From Smithella sp. (lineage in GTDB: Bacteria; Desulfobacterota; Syntrophia; Syntrophales; Smithellaceae): a DNA stretch of 64,000 nucleotides. Positions 7,300-15,531 of this stretch are shown here, in pieces. The notes beneath the pieces were generated by a model that was given only the letters and a program-made list of their open reading frames with translations, did not search any database and was not told the origin of the DNA. Each line of letters starts with the position of its first letter. Position 1 is the stretch's first letter. The stretch covers positions 62,001 to 126,000 of the forward strand of contig JAGPFC010000007.1 of assembly GCA_018056685.1 (NCBI GenBank), given 5' to 3'. Position numbers and translations under genes: made by a program.

Positions 7300-10137
7300 A
7301 TGAACGGCAATCAAAGCAAAACCGCTTCCGACAGCTCGATGGATGTTCTACTCAACGCTATCCAAGAGCTGGTGATGGAGCTGCATCCTTCGTGGCCGAA
7401 AACCAGGCAGGTTTTGCCGGACAGCTCTTTGTCCAGGGATCTGGGACTGGACAGCCTGGCGCGTGTGGAACTCCTTACGCGCATTGAAAGAGTTTTTAAC
7501 GTCACGCTTGAAGAAAAAAAATTTATCGAAGCGGAAACCCCCGGCGAGCTCTGGCAGATTATCCTCAAGGCCGGTCCTTCGTTGAAATATGTGCCCGCTT
7601 CGGAATTGAAATCTCCCGGGATGGCTGAGACATATGACCTGCCGCACGGTGCCAGGACACTGGTCGATGCGCTAAACTGGCATGTGGAACATCATCCGGA
7701 CAGGCCGCACATTCGTTTATACAGTGATGAAGGTGATGGTGAAATCATCACTTACCGGGAATTGGCCGATGGCGCGCAGGCGGCCGCCGCCGGACTCCAG
7801 GAGAAGGGGCTGCTCCCGGGAGAGGCCGTTTCCATCATGCTGCCGACGAGCCGGGAATATTTCTTTACTTTTCTGGGCATTCTGCTCGCGGGCGGCATAC
7901 CGGTTCCTATCTACCCGCCGTTTCGCATGAACCAGCTGGAAGATCATCTGCGGCGGCACAGCGCCATTCTGAATAATTGCGGTGCGAAGATCATGGTCAT
8001 CATTCCGGAGGCCAAGCGCTTCGCGCAGGTCCTCAAGGCACAGGTGGAAAGCATGCACACGCTGGTCACTTTTCCGGAATTAACGTCCGGCAAATCCGCT
8101 TATACTAAGTTCACACCGGCCATGAATGATATCGCCTTTCTTCAATATACGTCCGGCAGTACCGGCAATCCCAAAGGTGTCGTGCTCACGCACGCCAATC
8201 TGCTGGCAAACATCCGCGCTTTGGGAGAAGTGGTGCAGGTAAAATCCACGGATGTGATCATCAGCTGGCTGCCGCTCTATCATGACATGGGCTTGATCGG
8301 AACGTGGCTCAGCAGCCTTTATTTCGCCGCACTGCTCGTGGTGATGTCGCCGCTCAGTTTTATCTCCCGGCCCCAGCGCTGGCTGTGGGCCATTCATCGC
8401 TACCGGGGCACCATCTCCGCCGCTCCCAATTTTGCCTATGAATTATGCCTGAAGAGATTGACGGAACAAGACCTTCAGGGTCTTGATCTTTCTTCATGGA
8501 GAATTGCCTGCAACGGCGCCGAGCCGGTCAGCCCGGAAACCGTCGAGAATTTCTGCCGGGAATTCGCCCGGTACGGTTTCCAACGAACAACGTTCATGCC
8601 CGTTTACGGCCTGGCGGAATGTTCCGTCGGCCTGGCTTTCCCGCCGCTTGATCGCGGCCCGCTGGTTGACCGGATTGACCGTGATGTTTTTGTCAACACC
8701 GGCCGTGCCGTGCCGTCCACGGCATCTGATGAGAATGTTTTGCGTTTTGTCGCCTGCGGTCATCCCCTGCCCGGCCATGAGGTGCGCATTGTCGATGCCG
8801 CCGGTCTGGAATTGCCGGAACGCTGCGAAGGCAAACTTCATTTCCGCGGACCTTCGGCAACCAGCGGCTATTATCATAATGAAGAGGAAACCAAAAAGCT
8901 CTTTGACGGTGACTGGCTGGATTCCGGAGACATGGCTTATATCGCGGGCGGAGATATATTTATCACCGGCCGCAAGAAAGATATCATCATCCGCGCGGGG
9001 CGAAACATTTATCCTCAGGAACTGGAAGAAGCCGTGGGAAAAATTGCAGGCATCCGGAAAGGCAATGTCGTGGTGTTTGCCTCGCAGGATAAGGTCAATC
9101 AAACGGAAAAACTGGTGGTGATGGCGGAGACGCGGGAAGAAAATCCCGGGAAATTAAACGCCCTGCGACAGGAAATTAACACATTGGCGATGGATCTGGT
9201 GGGAACGGCGGCCGATGAAGTGGTTTTAGCGCCGCCGGGAACCGTCCTGAAAACATCCAGCGGAAAAATCCGTCGCGCCGGTAACCGCTCTCTTTTTGAA
9301 AGTGGCCGGATCGGTAAAGATTACAAGGCAACATGGTGGCAGATCACGCGCATTACCGCATCCGGGATTCTGCCGGAAATGAGACGCCTTTGGCACGGGA
9401 CACAAAGCGTCCTTTACGCCGCCTACTGTTTATTGCTGTTTTTTATTCTTGCTCCTGTAACATGGCTGACCGTTGTCCTGCTGCCAAAAGAATCATGGCG
9501 CTGGGCCTTTATGAGAAAGGTGGCGCGTTTTTTGGGTAAAGCGTCTTGCACACTGATCGATGTTCAGGGTACCGAAAATCTTCCCCGCGAATCTTCCTGT
9601 ATCTTCGTGGCCAATCATGCCAGTTATCTGGACAATTTTCTGATGGTTGCCGTGCTGCCGATGGAAGTCAGTTTTGTTGCCAAGGCCGAATTAAAAGAGA
9701 GTTTTCCAGCTCGCGTATTTCTTCAGCGCATTCAAGCGGAATTTGTGGAGCGGTTCGATAGAAAGAAAAGTCTTGAGGACGCCCGTCGCGTTTCTTCCAG
9801 GGCAAGCAAAGGTCGCAGCCTGTTCTTTTTCGCCGAAGGGGGCTTTACCCGTGTTCCGGGACTCCGTCCTTTTCATATGGGAGCCTTTGAAACGGCGGTG
9901 GAAGCCGATGTTCCTGTCGTGCCAATTGCGATTCGCGGCACACGTTCCATGCTGCGCGATGTGAGTCTGTTCCCCCGGCGTGGCACAATTACCGTTACCA
10001 TCGGAAAGCCCATCGAGCCCCGTCATGCGCAGGATCTCTCCTCGCCGGATGCCTGGACAACCGCTCTCAAGCTGCGTGATGCCACCCGTGCACACATCCT
10101 CAAACACTGCGGCGAGCCCGATCTGACAGGATATTAA
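7300..10137 (+). CDS. ACP / acyl-AMP ligase / PlsC acyltransferase fusion
   Basis: A 945-residue three-domain protein. Residues about 14-90 are an acyl carrier domain with the phosphopantetheine site GLDSLAR (Ser52). Residues about 105-680 are an AMP-binding enzyme of the fatty acyl-AMP ligase type, with YTSGSTGNPKGV (near 285), the acyl-adenylate core and a C-terminal lysine in SGKIRRA. After a hydrophobic segment (about 705-735), residues about 750-925 form a PlsC-type acyltransferase with NHASYLD (H-x4-D, near 771) and FFAEGG. The design suggests that a free fatty acid is adenylated, loaded on the attached ACP and transferred to a lysophospholipid or other acceptor at the membrane. Acyl-ACP synthetase/acyltransferase proteins are known, but an N-terminal ACP is less usual. 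A role in feeding the 23-61 kb locus is possible but unproven. Confidence 0.85.
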   Translation: MNGNQSKTASDSSMDVLLNAIQELVMELHPSWPKTRQVLPDSSLSRDLGLDSLARVELLTRIERVFNVTLEEKKFIEAETPGELWQIILKAGPSLKYVPASELKSPGMAETYDLPHGARTLVDALNWHVEHHPDRPHIRLYSDEGDGEIITYRELADGAQAAAAGLQEKGLLPGEAVSIMLPTSREYFFTFLGILLAGGIPVPIYPPFRMNQLEDHLRRHSAILNNCGAKIMVIIPEAKRFAQVLKAQVESMHTLVTFPELTSGKSAYTKFTPAMNDIAFLQYTSGSTGNPKGVVLTHANLLANIRALGEVVQVKSTDVIISWLPLYHDMGLIGTWLSSLYFAALLVVMSPLSFISRPQRWLWAIHRYRGTISAAPNFAYELCLKRLTEQDLQGLDLSSWRIACNGAEPVSPETVENFCREFARYGFQRTTFMPVYGLAECSVGLAFPPLDRGPLVDRIDRDVFVNTGRAVPSTASDENVLRFVACGHPLPGHEVRIVDAAGLELPERCEGKLHFRGPSATSGYYHNEEETKKLFDGDWLDSGDMAYIAGGDIFITGRKKDIIIRAGRNIYPQELEEAVGKIAGIRKGNVVVFASQDKVNQTEKLVVMAETREENPGKLNALRQEINTLAMDLVGTAADEVVLAPPGTVLKTSSGKIRRAGNRSLFESGRIGKDYKATWWQITRITASGILPEMRRLWHGTQSVLYAAYCLLLFFILAPVTWLTVVLLPKESWRWAFMRKVARFLGKASCTLIDVQGTENLPRESSCIFVANHASYLDNFLMVAVLPMEVSFVAKAELKESFPARVFLQRIQAEFVERFDRKKSLEDARRVSSRASKGRSLFFFAEGGFTRVPGLRPFHMGAFETAVEADVPVVPIAIRGTRSMLRDVSLFPRRGTITVTIGKPIEPRHAQDLSSPDAWTTALKLRDATRAHILKHCGEPDLTGY

Positions 10138-10326
10138 ATCACGATACCATGATTTAAAGTTCCAAGATATTGATATTATTAAAAAATAATTTATGATTTT
10201 TCCTGTTTGACTTTAATTTTTATTATAACTAAATTAATATCTAAAGAAGAGATGCAAGAGCAGTGATCACCATTTCCCGGATATTCTGAAACATAACTTC
10301 ATATTTCTTATCATGGAGGGTTGTTT

Positions 10327-10452
10327 ATGGAAACAAGAAGAGAAAAAAAGAATATCATTTTAAAAATCCCGCAAAGTCAATGGTTTAACCGGAAAATCAA
10401 ACAGGCCAACGCCCGCGTAAAAGCAACGATCAGAAAGATTAAACACGGATAA
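10327..10452 (+). CDS. Small basic peptide, 41 residues
   Basis: A short frame with a good Shine-Dalgarno sequence (GGAGGG at 10316-10321, 5 bases before ATG) encodes 41 residues rich in Lys and Arg: METRREKKNI at the start and ATIRKIKHG at the end. It lies 70 bases before the GYD gene. No family is recognised. The ribosome-binding site and biased composition favour a real gene, possibly nucleic-acid binding, but length makes this uncertain. Confidence 0.45.
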   Translation: METRREKKNIILKIPQSQWFNRKIKQANARVKATIRKIKHG

Positions 10453-10522
10453 CAGCACAAGAATGTTATCACCATTTGAAGAATGATGATTGTCTTAAAA
10501 CAGACAGAAAGGAGGTCATTTT

Positions 10523-10816
10523 ATGCCGATATTCATGATGTTTGGAAAATATAACCAGGAATCATTAAAACATGCCTCTGAGCAGCGTACAAAAAAAGCT
10601 CTCAAAATCATTGAAAAAAACGATGGAAAGGTCATTTCGATGTTTGCCGTGCTGGGAGAACACGATCTTGTCTTTACGCTGGAATTTCCCGATATGGAGA
10701 AAGCGCTTTCTGCGTCTATGGCATTAAATAAATTGACGGGGATTTCATTCTCCACCTCGCCGGTTGTTGATGTGGAACAATTTGACCGGTTAATATCAAA
10801 AATAGAAAAAATGTAA
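10523..10816 (+). CDS. GYD-domain protein
   Basis: A 97-residue protein matching the GYD family (ferredoxin-like alpha/beta fold): MPIFMMFGKYNQESLK at the start, then a VxSMFAVLGEHDLVFTLEFPD region and LTGISFSTSPVV. The start is supported by AAGGAGG 8 bases upstream. GYD proteins are small, soluble and of unknown biochemical function. No neighbour gives a clear clue. Confidence 0.85.
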   Translation: MPIFMMFGKYNQESLKHASEQRTKKALKIIEKNDGKVISMFAVLGEHDLVFTLEFPDMEKALSASMALNKLTGISFSTSPVVDVEQFDRLISKIEKM

Positions 10817-10883
10817 TTGAAAACTGTGGTTTTTTCTTAACGAAAAATTTGCTGGTGATTCATTGCTTTTGCTGGCAAATGAA

Positions 10884-10917
10884 AACCCTTCGACGGGACT
10901 TATCCCGCTGAAGGGTT
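10884..10917. terminator. Stem-loop downstream of the GYD gene
   Basis: AACCCTTC (10884-10891) pairs with GAAGGGTT (10910-10917), with an inner CGGG/CCCG pairing. It sits 68 bases after the GYD stop codon. The T-run is poor on the + strand, so terminator function is plausible but not certain. The rest of the 10817-11164 gap holds only the short palindrome at 10998. Confidence 0.5.
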
Positions 10918-10997
10918 GCATATAAAAAAACGAGAACCGCTTGTGTCGTTGAGTCTGCATGCTGGAGTCATGACTTTTTAACACTTGATCTTTTAAG

Positions 10998-11010
10998 GGT
11001 GACTGTCACC
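10998..11010. promoter_or_regulatory. Perfect 13-base palindrome, possible operator
   Basis: GGTGAC-T-GTCACC is a perfect dyad 155 bases upstream of the JAMM-protease gene. Its size and symmetry suit a dimeric repressor site. No promoter boxes are clearly associated with it. Confidence 0.25.
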
Positions 11011-11164
11011 ACTAAGATCCTGCGGGTCTTTTCTAAATTCATCTCCAGTGACATGACTTCATCGCGTGCACAGCAGTATCTCGTTGGCTTTAATATAACA
11101 AACCGGCATAATTTTGTCAATATTGAACTGTATCTCCGAATGGATGTTTGACGGAGGTGATACA

Positions 11165-11875
11165 ATGACAAGGAATGACAGTAAAAAATATGTTGTGCGC
11201 GTTTCCGAAAACGCGCTGATATCTCTGGTTTTAAGCTCTCTGGAAGCCTATTCAGTCAAGAAAAAGGATATCAAGGAAAAAGGCAGGCCGAAATCACGGA
11301 TTGAAGTTTACGGAAGCCTCTTCGGGCACGAGATCACTCTGAAAAACAGGGAAGTCATCTACCAGATTGAGATGGCGCACACCGATACGACCGCCGAGCA
11401 GAGGCGAAGTTCCATCGATGAAAACAAGGAAGCCATCTCCTTGAAAGTGGATGTGATTACATCATTCTGGCCTCATCTTAAATATCTGGGAGATTTCCAT
11501 TCACATCCTTTTAAAAACACAAGAGAAGTCATGGCCAGCAAAATGTACTGCATGTCGGAAAACGACCGCGAATGGTTGAATGATAATTTCTGGAAGCAAA
11601 AAGGATACCGCGTCGGGATGGTCGTCACCATTGCCGCGATGGAGAAAGCCGGCCGCAAAGCGTGTAACTGGGTGGCCAATAATTGCGTTGAGGCCACAAT
11701 GGGGAATTACCGAATGTGGCTGGCGGCTTATTGTGCTTATTCTGCCAGAGACAAATATCTTTATACGAAAGACAATGATGAGTTTGTAATGCTGGATTGT
11801 CCGACTCTGACCGGCCTTCAGTGGGAATACAAGGATTTCGGCAGGTTCAAGAACGGCAGGCATATGTCATCGTAG
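11165..11875 (+). CDS. JAB/JAMM (MPN) domain putative metalloprotease
   Basis: A 236-residue protein. The zinc-binding JAMM signature is visible as GDFHSHPF (His112, His114) and a following S-x-x-D (SEND, Asp134). The spacing from His to Asp is wider than the classical seven residues between H and S, so an insertion is present. An upstream Glu in EVYGSLFG (Glu47) fits the conserved first strand. The start at 11165 is chosen because GGAGGTGA lies 4-5 bases upstream; a longer frame from 11114 lacks such a site. Prokaryotic JAMM proteins cleave isopeptide bonds or C-terminal tails of ubiquitin-like proteins, but no such partner is seen nearby. It is followed 17 bases later by a SagB-type gene. 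Confidence 0.75.
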   Translation: MTRNDSKKYVVRVSENALISLVLSSLEAYSVKKKDIKEKGRPKSRIEVYGSLFGHEITLKNREVIYQIEMAHTDTTAEQRRSSIDENKEAISLKVDVITSFWPHLKYLGDFHSHPFKNTREVMASKMYCMSENDREWLNDNFWKQKGYRVGMVVTIAAMEKAGRKACNWVANNCVEATMGNYRMWLAAYCAYSARDKYLYTKDNDEFVMLDCPTLTGLQWEYKDFGRFKNGRHMSS

Positions 11876-11892
11876 AGCGAGGAGGAGGTATG

Positions 11893-12585
11893 ATGATCCA
11901 TCGTTACAAATTTATATTATTATTCATGGCGGTCTTTTTATCCGTCCAAATCCTTGTTCAGATCAGTTTTGCTCAGGAGAAGAAAATGAATTCTTTAACC
12001 AACCAGGATGTTATCCGGCTTCCCGCGCCGGTCTTCAAAGGAAAAATATCCCTCGAAGAAACCATTAAAAATCGTCAATCGACCAGAGATTTTTCCGCCG
12101 TGCCTCTGACGCTCAAAGAACTGTCTCAACTGTTTTGGGCCGTTCAGGGGATAACACGTGATTGGGGAGCAAGGACAGTTCCATCTGCCGGCGCCCTGTT
12201 CCCGCTCGAAGTATATGTCGTACTTCAGGAAGGGGTTTTTCAATATTCATCCGGCAATCATTCTCTTACCCGTCATGGGGGAAGAGATATTCGTCCCCAA
12301 TTAGCTTATGCCGCTCTGGGTCAGGAAAGCGTCCGGACGGCGCCGGCTGTCTTCGTGATTGCCGCCGTTTATGAACGAACAGCGAAAAAATATGGAAACC
12401 GCGCGGAAAGATATGTAAAGATTGAGACAGGGCATGCCGCACAAAATCTGCTGTTGCAGGCGACAGCCCTGAACCTGGGCGCCGTTCCCATCGGAGCTTT
12501 CCATGATGAAAAAGTAAAGCAGGTTATGAATCTACCTGAAAATCATGAACCCGTGTATTTAATACCGGTGGGCAGAAAACATTAA
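11893..12585 (+). CDS. Exported SagB-type nitroreductase-like protein
   Basis: About 230 residues. A hydrophobic N-terminus (FILLFMAVFLSVQILVQISFAQ) is a signal peptide, unusual for this FMN-dependent fold. The nitroreductase core shows NRQSTRDFS, TVPSAGALFPLE and the late GHAAQNLLLQATALNLGAVPIGAF region, typical of the SagB-type dehydrogenase branch. ATG codons at 11890 and 11893 both follow GGAGGAGG; the second has better spacing. No YcaO protein or precursor peptide is nearby, so a thiazole/oxazole peptide role is unsupported. It is probably co-transcribed with the JAMM gene upstream. Confidence 0.8.
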   Translation: MIHRYKFILLFMAVFLSVQILVQISFAQEKKMNSLTNQDVIRLPAPVFKGKISLEETIKNRQSTRDFSAVPLTLKELSQLFWAVQGITRDWGARTVPSAGALFPLEVYVVLQEGVFQYSSGNHSLTRHGGRDIRPQLAYAALGQESVRTAPAVFVIAAVYERTAKKYGNRAERYVKIETGHAAQNLLLQATALNLGAVPIGAFHDEKVKQVMNLPENHEPVYLIPVGRKH

Positions 12586-12634
12586 AAAAACAGATTCAAA
12601 ATCAAATGTTTAAAAATTTATTAAGGGAAAAAGG

Positions 12635-13405
12635 ATGTGGCAACTCATCGTCAATGGAAAATTGAGGTGCTTTATTCGCGCGGGGAAAAAGTATTCATGC
12701 TTTTTTGCGGCGTCAGCTTTTTTGCTTTTGTCCGTGTTGAATTGCCGGGCGGACATTCACACGGAAAAGGATTATGCTTTGGCAAGAGAAAGAATGGTTG
12801 TCGAACAGATTGAAGCCAGAGGCATTAAGAATCCGCAAGTCCTCAAAGCGATGAGAGCGGTCCCGCATCATCAATTCGTTCCCGAAAAAATCCGGAATCT
12901 GGCCTATGGCGATCACGCGCTGCCGATCGGAGAAGGCCAGACCATTTCGCAACCGTACATTGTCGCTTTAATGACGGAGAGCATCAATCCGCAACCGGAT
13001 ATGAAGGTGCTGGAAATCGGTACCGGTTCAGGTTATCAGGCGGCGATTCTGGCAGAACTCTGCCAGAGTGTTTACAGTATAGAAATTATCGAAACTCTGG
13101 GCAGGCGGGCAGAGCGGATACTCTCCAGACTTTATAAAAACGTCCACGTTAAAATCGGCGACGGTTATCAGGGCTGGCCGGAAGCTGCGCCTTTTGACGC
13201 GATTCTGGTCACATGCGCCCCGACGAAAGTTCCCCAACCGCTTGCCGATCAACTCAAGGAAGGCGGCAGAATGGTTATCCCGGTTGGTGAGGTGGGAGTT
13301 CAGGAACTGGTTGTGCTGATCAAGAAGAACGGTAAGTTGGAAAAGCATTCGATCATTGATGTCCTTTTTGTGCCGATGGTGGACCACCGGGGAAAGACAT
13401 ATTGA
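12635..13405 (+). CDS. pcm: Protein-L-isoaspartate O-methyltransferase, exported form
   Basis: A 256-residue protein. After an N-terminal hydrophobic stretch (about residues 20-38, CFFAASAFLLLSVLNC) comes a PIMT domain: MVVEQIEARGI, then the family motif IGEGQTISQPYIVALM, and the SAM-binding LEIGTGSGYQAA. The enzyme methylates isoaspartyl residues in aged proteins for repair. The leader, with a Cys that could be a lipobox-like site, suggests periplasmic action; periplasmic PIMT variants are known in proteobacteria. It lies 49 bases after the SagB-type gene. Confidence 0.88.
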   Translation: MWQLIVNGKLRCFIRAGKKYSCFFAASAFLLLSVLNCRADIHTEKDYALARERMVVEQIEARGIKNPQVLKAMRAVPHHQFVPEKIRNLAYGDHALPIGEGQTISQPYIVALMTESINPQPDMKVLEIGTGSGYQAAILAELCQSVYSIEIIETLGRRAERILSRLYKNVHVKIGDGYQGWPEAAPFDAILVTCAPTKVPQPLADQLKEGGRMVIPVGEVGVQELVVLIKKNGKLEKHSIIDVLFVPMVDHRGKTY

Positions 13406-13469
13406 TATCTGAAGAATTCATGTCATCCTTGAAAATAACAAATGAAACTTGACCCACACTTGGGCTTTT

Positions 13470-13847
13470 CTAGGATTTGTCTTCCAGTAACCATTTTAAA
13501 CCCTCTTCCCGTTCTGTGGTTACCTTGACAGGAAAACCTCTATTGGTCATCACATTATCAAAAAAAATATGTTTATTGATCAACTCCTGCGTTCCCAGAA
13601 TAGAGATCATTGTGCCCGGAGGATGAGATTTGGATATGAAATAGTATAAATCAAAAGATTCGAGAATAAAATTCTGCTTTTCCTCAAGACCTGTCACTTC
13701 CGTCATATCCAGAAATAATTTTTTCAAATTGTTACTGTGTAACTCTTTGCCAAACTCATAAATATTCTTTTTTACACGATTGATATCGAACGGACCCGTC
13801 AATTTCACGAAGAGATAATTATTTCTTATTTCGTATGTTTTATCCAT
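13470..13847 (-). CDS. STAS/SpoIIAA-like small protein
   Basis: A 125-residue soluble protein. The pattern of strand YEIRNNYLFVKLTGPF, then helix, then LKKLFLDMTEV resembles STAS or SpoIIAA-like domains. The layout is similar to the 131-residue protein at 45900-46295, which is also near a PAS-LuxR gene. No phosphorylatable Ser is obvious. Function is unknown; a signalling role is possible. Confidence 0.55.
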   Translation of the reverse strand: MDKTYEIRNNYLFVKLTGPFDINRVKKNIYEFGKELHSNNLKKLFLDMTEVTGLEEKQNFILESFDLYYFISKSHPPGTMISILGTQELINKHIFFDNVMTNRGFPVKVTTEREEGLKWLLEDKS

Positions 13848-13969
13848 ATTTCAAATTCATTCTGGTATTGAATTATAATCCACAAATCACGGGTATTAAA
13901 TCCGTGCTCATCCAGGATGATTCCACTAACGCTTCGAACGTCGCTTAGCTCGTTCCTATCGAGTGTCGT

Positions 13970-14126
13970 TACCCTCCGCTTTGCGGGATTGTTTCCAATC
14001 CCGATTGATTGGGATTGGATAGTTCGTCCAACAAATTTCAGTGCGCTGTGCTTCTGAAATTTGGGACTCACTACGACTTACAAATTTCAATTCTCTTTGT
14101 TTTTGAAATTTGAGTCTCACAATAAA
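13970..14126. repeat. Dispersed palindromic repeat, copy 1
   Basis: The unit begins ACCCTCCGCTTTGCGGGATTG, shortened here in function to a small hairpin, and contains two stem pairs: CAAATTTCAG (14033-14042) with CTGAAATTTG (14055-14064), and CAAATTTCA (14082-14090) with TGAAATTTG (14104-14112). It ends GAGTCTCACAATAAA. The same start, stem and tail occur at 61773-61869, and an inverted relative is at 20181-20372. It fills most of the 460-base gap before the primase gene. It reads as a REP/MITE-like non-coding repeat. Confidence 0.7.
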
Positions 14127-14307
14127 ACAAGTACGCGCTTCGTGATTCAACGGTGAATTGAATTGTTATCCTCAAGATAGCAAATATTCGATTATTTACA
14201 ATGTAAAATTTTAATTATTGAAAATTTAAACAGTTGATATCTTCCGAATCACCGCCGGTGTGATTATATTATTATCGGAATTAACATTTTTTATAAGGAA
14301 ATAAAAA

Positions 14308-15402
14308 ATGCAAATTCTTGAACTCATACAGGCCAACGAAGGCCCCTTGAAAAAGCAAGCAACAAACGGCGGAGAATATGCGGGTGCCTGTCCCTGGTGC
14401 GGAGGAAAGGACAGGTTCAGGGTATGGCCGGAAACCGGGCGTTTCTGGTGTCGTCAATGCGGCAAAGCCGGTGACGAAATCGACTATTTACGGGAACGCC
14501 GTGGTTTATCATTCAAAGAAGCCTGTCAATTGACCGGGCGGAAATCCGGCCCGCATAAACATTCACTACCACCAGCACCGTCATGGATACCGCGGGAAGC
14601 AGCGCAACCCAAGGCATTTTGGCAAATGAAAGCGGGAAATTTTCTGTCTATTGCCATTAATTCTTTATGGTCAAAGCAAGGCGAATCTGTCAGGGCATGG
14701 TTGAAAGCCGAAAAGGGTTTAAGCGACGCAACCATTAAAAAATCCCTGCTGGGTTACTCACCCATGGATATTGACGAACCCCGGTCCGCCTGGGGATTGG
14801 AACCGTTATTGAAAGACGGAACTCAAATGCGTCAATGCATTCCCGCAGGATTGGTGATTCCGCTTATCAAAAATAACAAAGTCATGCGCTTAAGGATAAG
14901 GCGCGACAATCCGGACGACGGGGCGCGCTACATTGTTGTAAGCGGATCCAGTCCAGCGCCGTTGATTATCGGTCAGGATAAAGGCGCGGCTGTCATTGTG
15001 GAAAACGAATTGGACGCGTGGCTTTTACATGAAACCGCCGGTGATCTTGTGGCCGTTGTTGCACTGGGGAATGCGCAGGCAAAGCCGGACATTGAAACCG
15101 ACAAACTGCTGCAGGATACGCCTGTTATCCTTATATCCCTTGACACCGACGATGCCGGAGGAAAAACTAACTGGATATTCTGGCGCGATAATTATGAGGC
15201 CAAACGCTGGCCCGCCATCAAAGGCAAAACCCTCAGCGAAGCAAGATTAAACGGGCTGGATTTAAGAAGCTGGGTGATTGCCGGAATGTGTGGCACTGAA
15301 ACAATGTTTGAAAGATTTTGCCTGCTGACCATGGAAGGCAATTTATCGGACACGGAAGCATTACTCAAAATAAAAGAAATGGCTCCGTGTGATCACACCT
15401 GA
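14308..15402 (+). CDS. Orphan primase-like protein (zinc finger plus TOPRIM)
   Basis: A 364-residue protein. The N-terminal zinc-binding domain has C28-x2-C31 (CPWC) and C48-x2-C51 (CRQC), as in CHC2/P4-type primases. A TOPRIM-like region lies at about 225-285 (AVIVENELDAWLL, then ISLDTDDAG) with the acidic residues expected for metal binding. No helicase domain is attached. Such proteins occur in integrative elements and phages, but no integrase, capsid or replication partner is found here. The dispersed repeats upstream suggest a remnant of a mobile element. Confidence 0.75.
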   Translation: MQILELIQANEGPLKKQATNGGEYAGACPWCGGKDRFRVWPETGRFWCRQCGKAGDEIDYLRERRGLSFKEACQLTGRKSGPHKHSLPPAPSWIPREAAQPKAFWQMKAGNFLSIAINSLWSKQGESVRAWLKAEKGLSDATIKKSLLGYSPMDIDEPRSAWGLEPLLKDGTQMRQCIPAGLVIPLIKNNKVMRLRIRRDNPDDGARYIVVSGSSPAPLIIGQDKGAAVIVENELDAWLLHETAGDLVAVVALGNAQAKPDIETDKLLQDTPVILISLDTDDAGGKTNWIFWRDNYEAKRWPAIKGKTLSEARLNGLDLRSWVIAGMCGTETMFERFCLLTMEGNLSDTEALLKIKEMAPCDHT

Positions 15403-15475
15403 ACTCAGAATGTTTCTGATTACTTTTTGAAAGACAGTCCGGATGAACGCGTACTTGTATGCTTTGTAAAAACAA

Positions 15476-15511
15476 AACAGCCCCGGAATCTCATCCTGTT
15501 CCAGGGCTGTT
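15476..15511. terminator. Bidirectional terminator between convergent genes
   Basis: AACAGCCCCGGAA (15476-15488) pairs, with one mismatch, with TTCCAGGGCTGTT (15499-15511) around a 10-base loop. It lies between the 3' ends of the primase gene and the Kelch-repeat gene, as expected for a shared terminator, with A-rich sequence on the left side giving a T-run for the leftward transcript. Confidence 0.7.
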
Positions 15512-15531
15512 CAATTCAATAAAGATGTTTG

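Noticed and set aside
11893..12585. Thiazole/oxazole-modified peptide (SagB) cluster
   Set aside because: No YcaO cyclodehydratase, SagC/E-like protein or precursor peptide is nearby, and the protein has a signal peptide.
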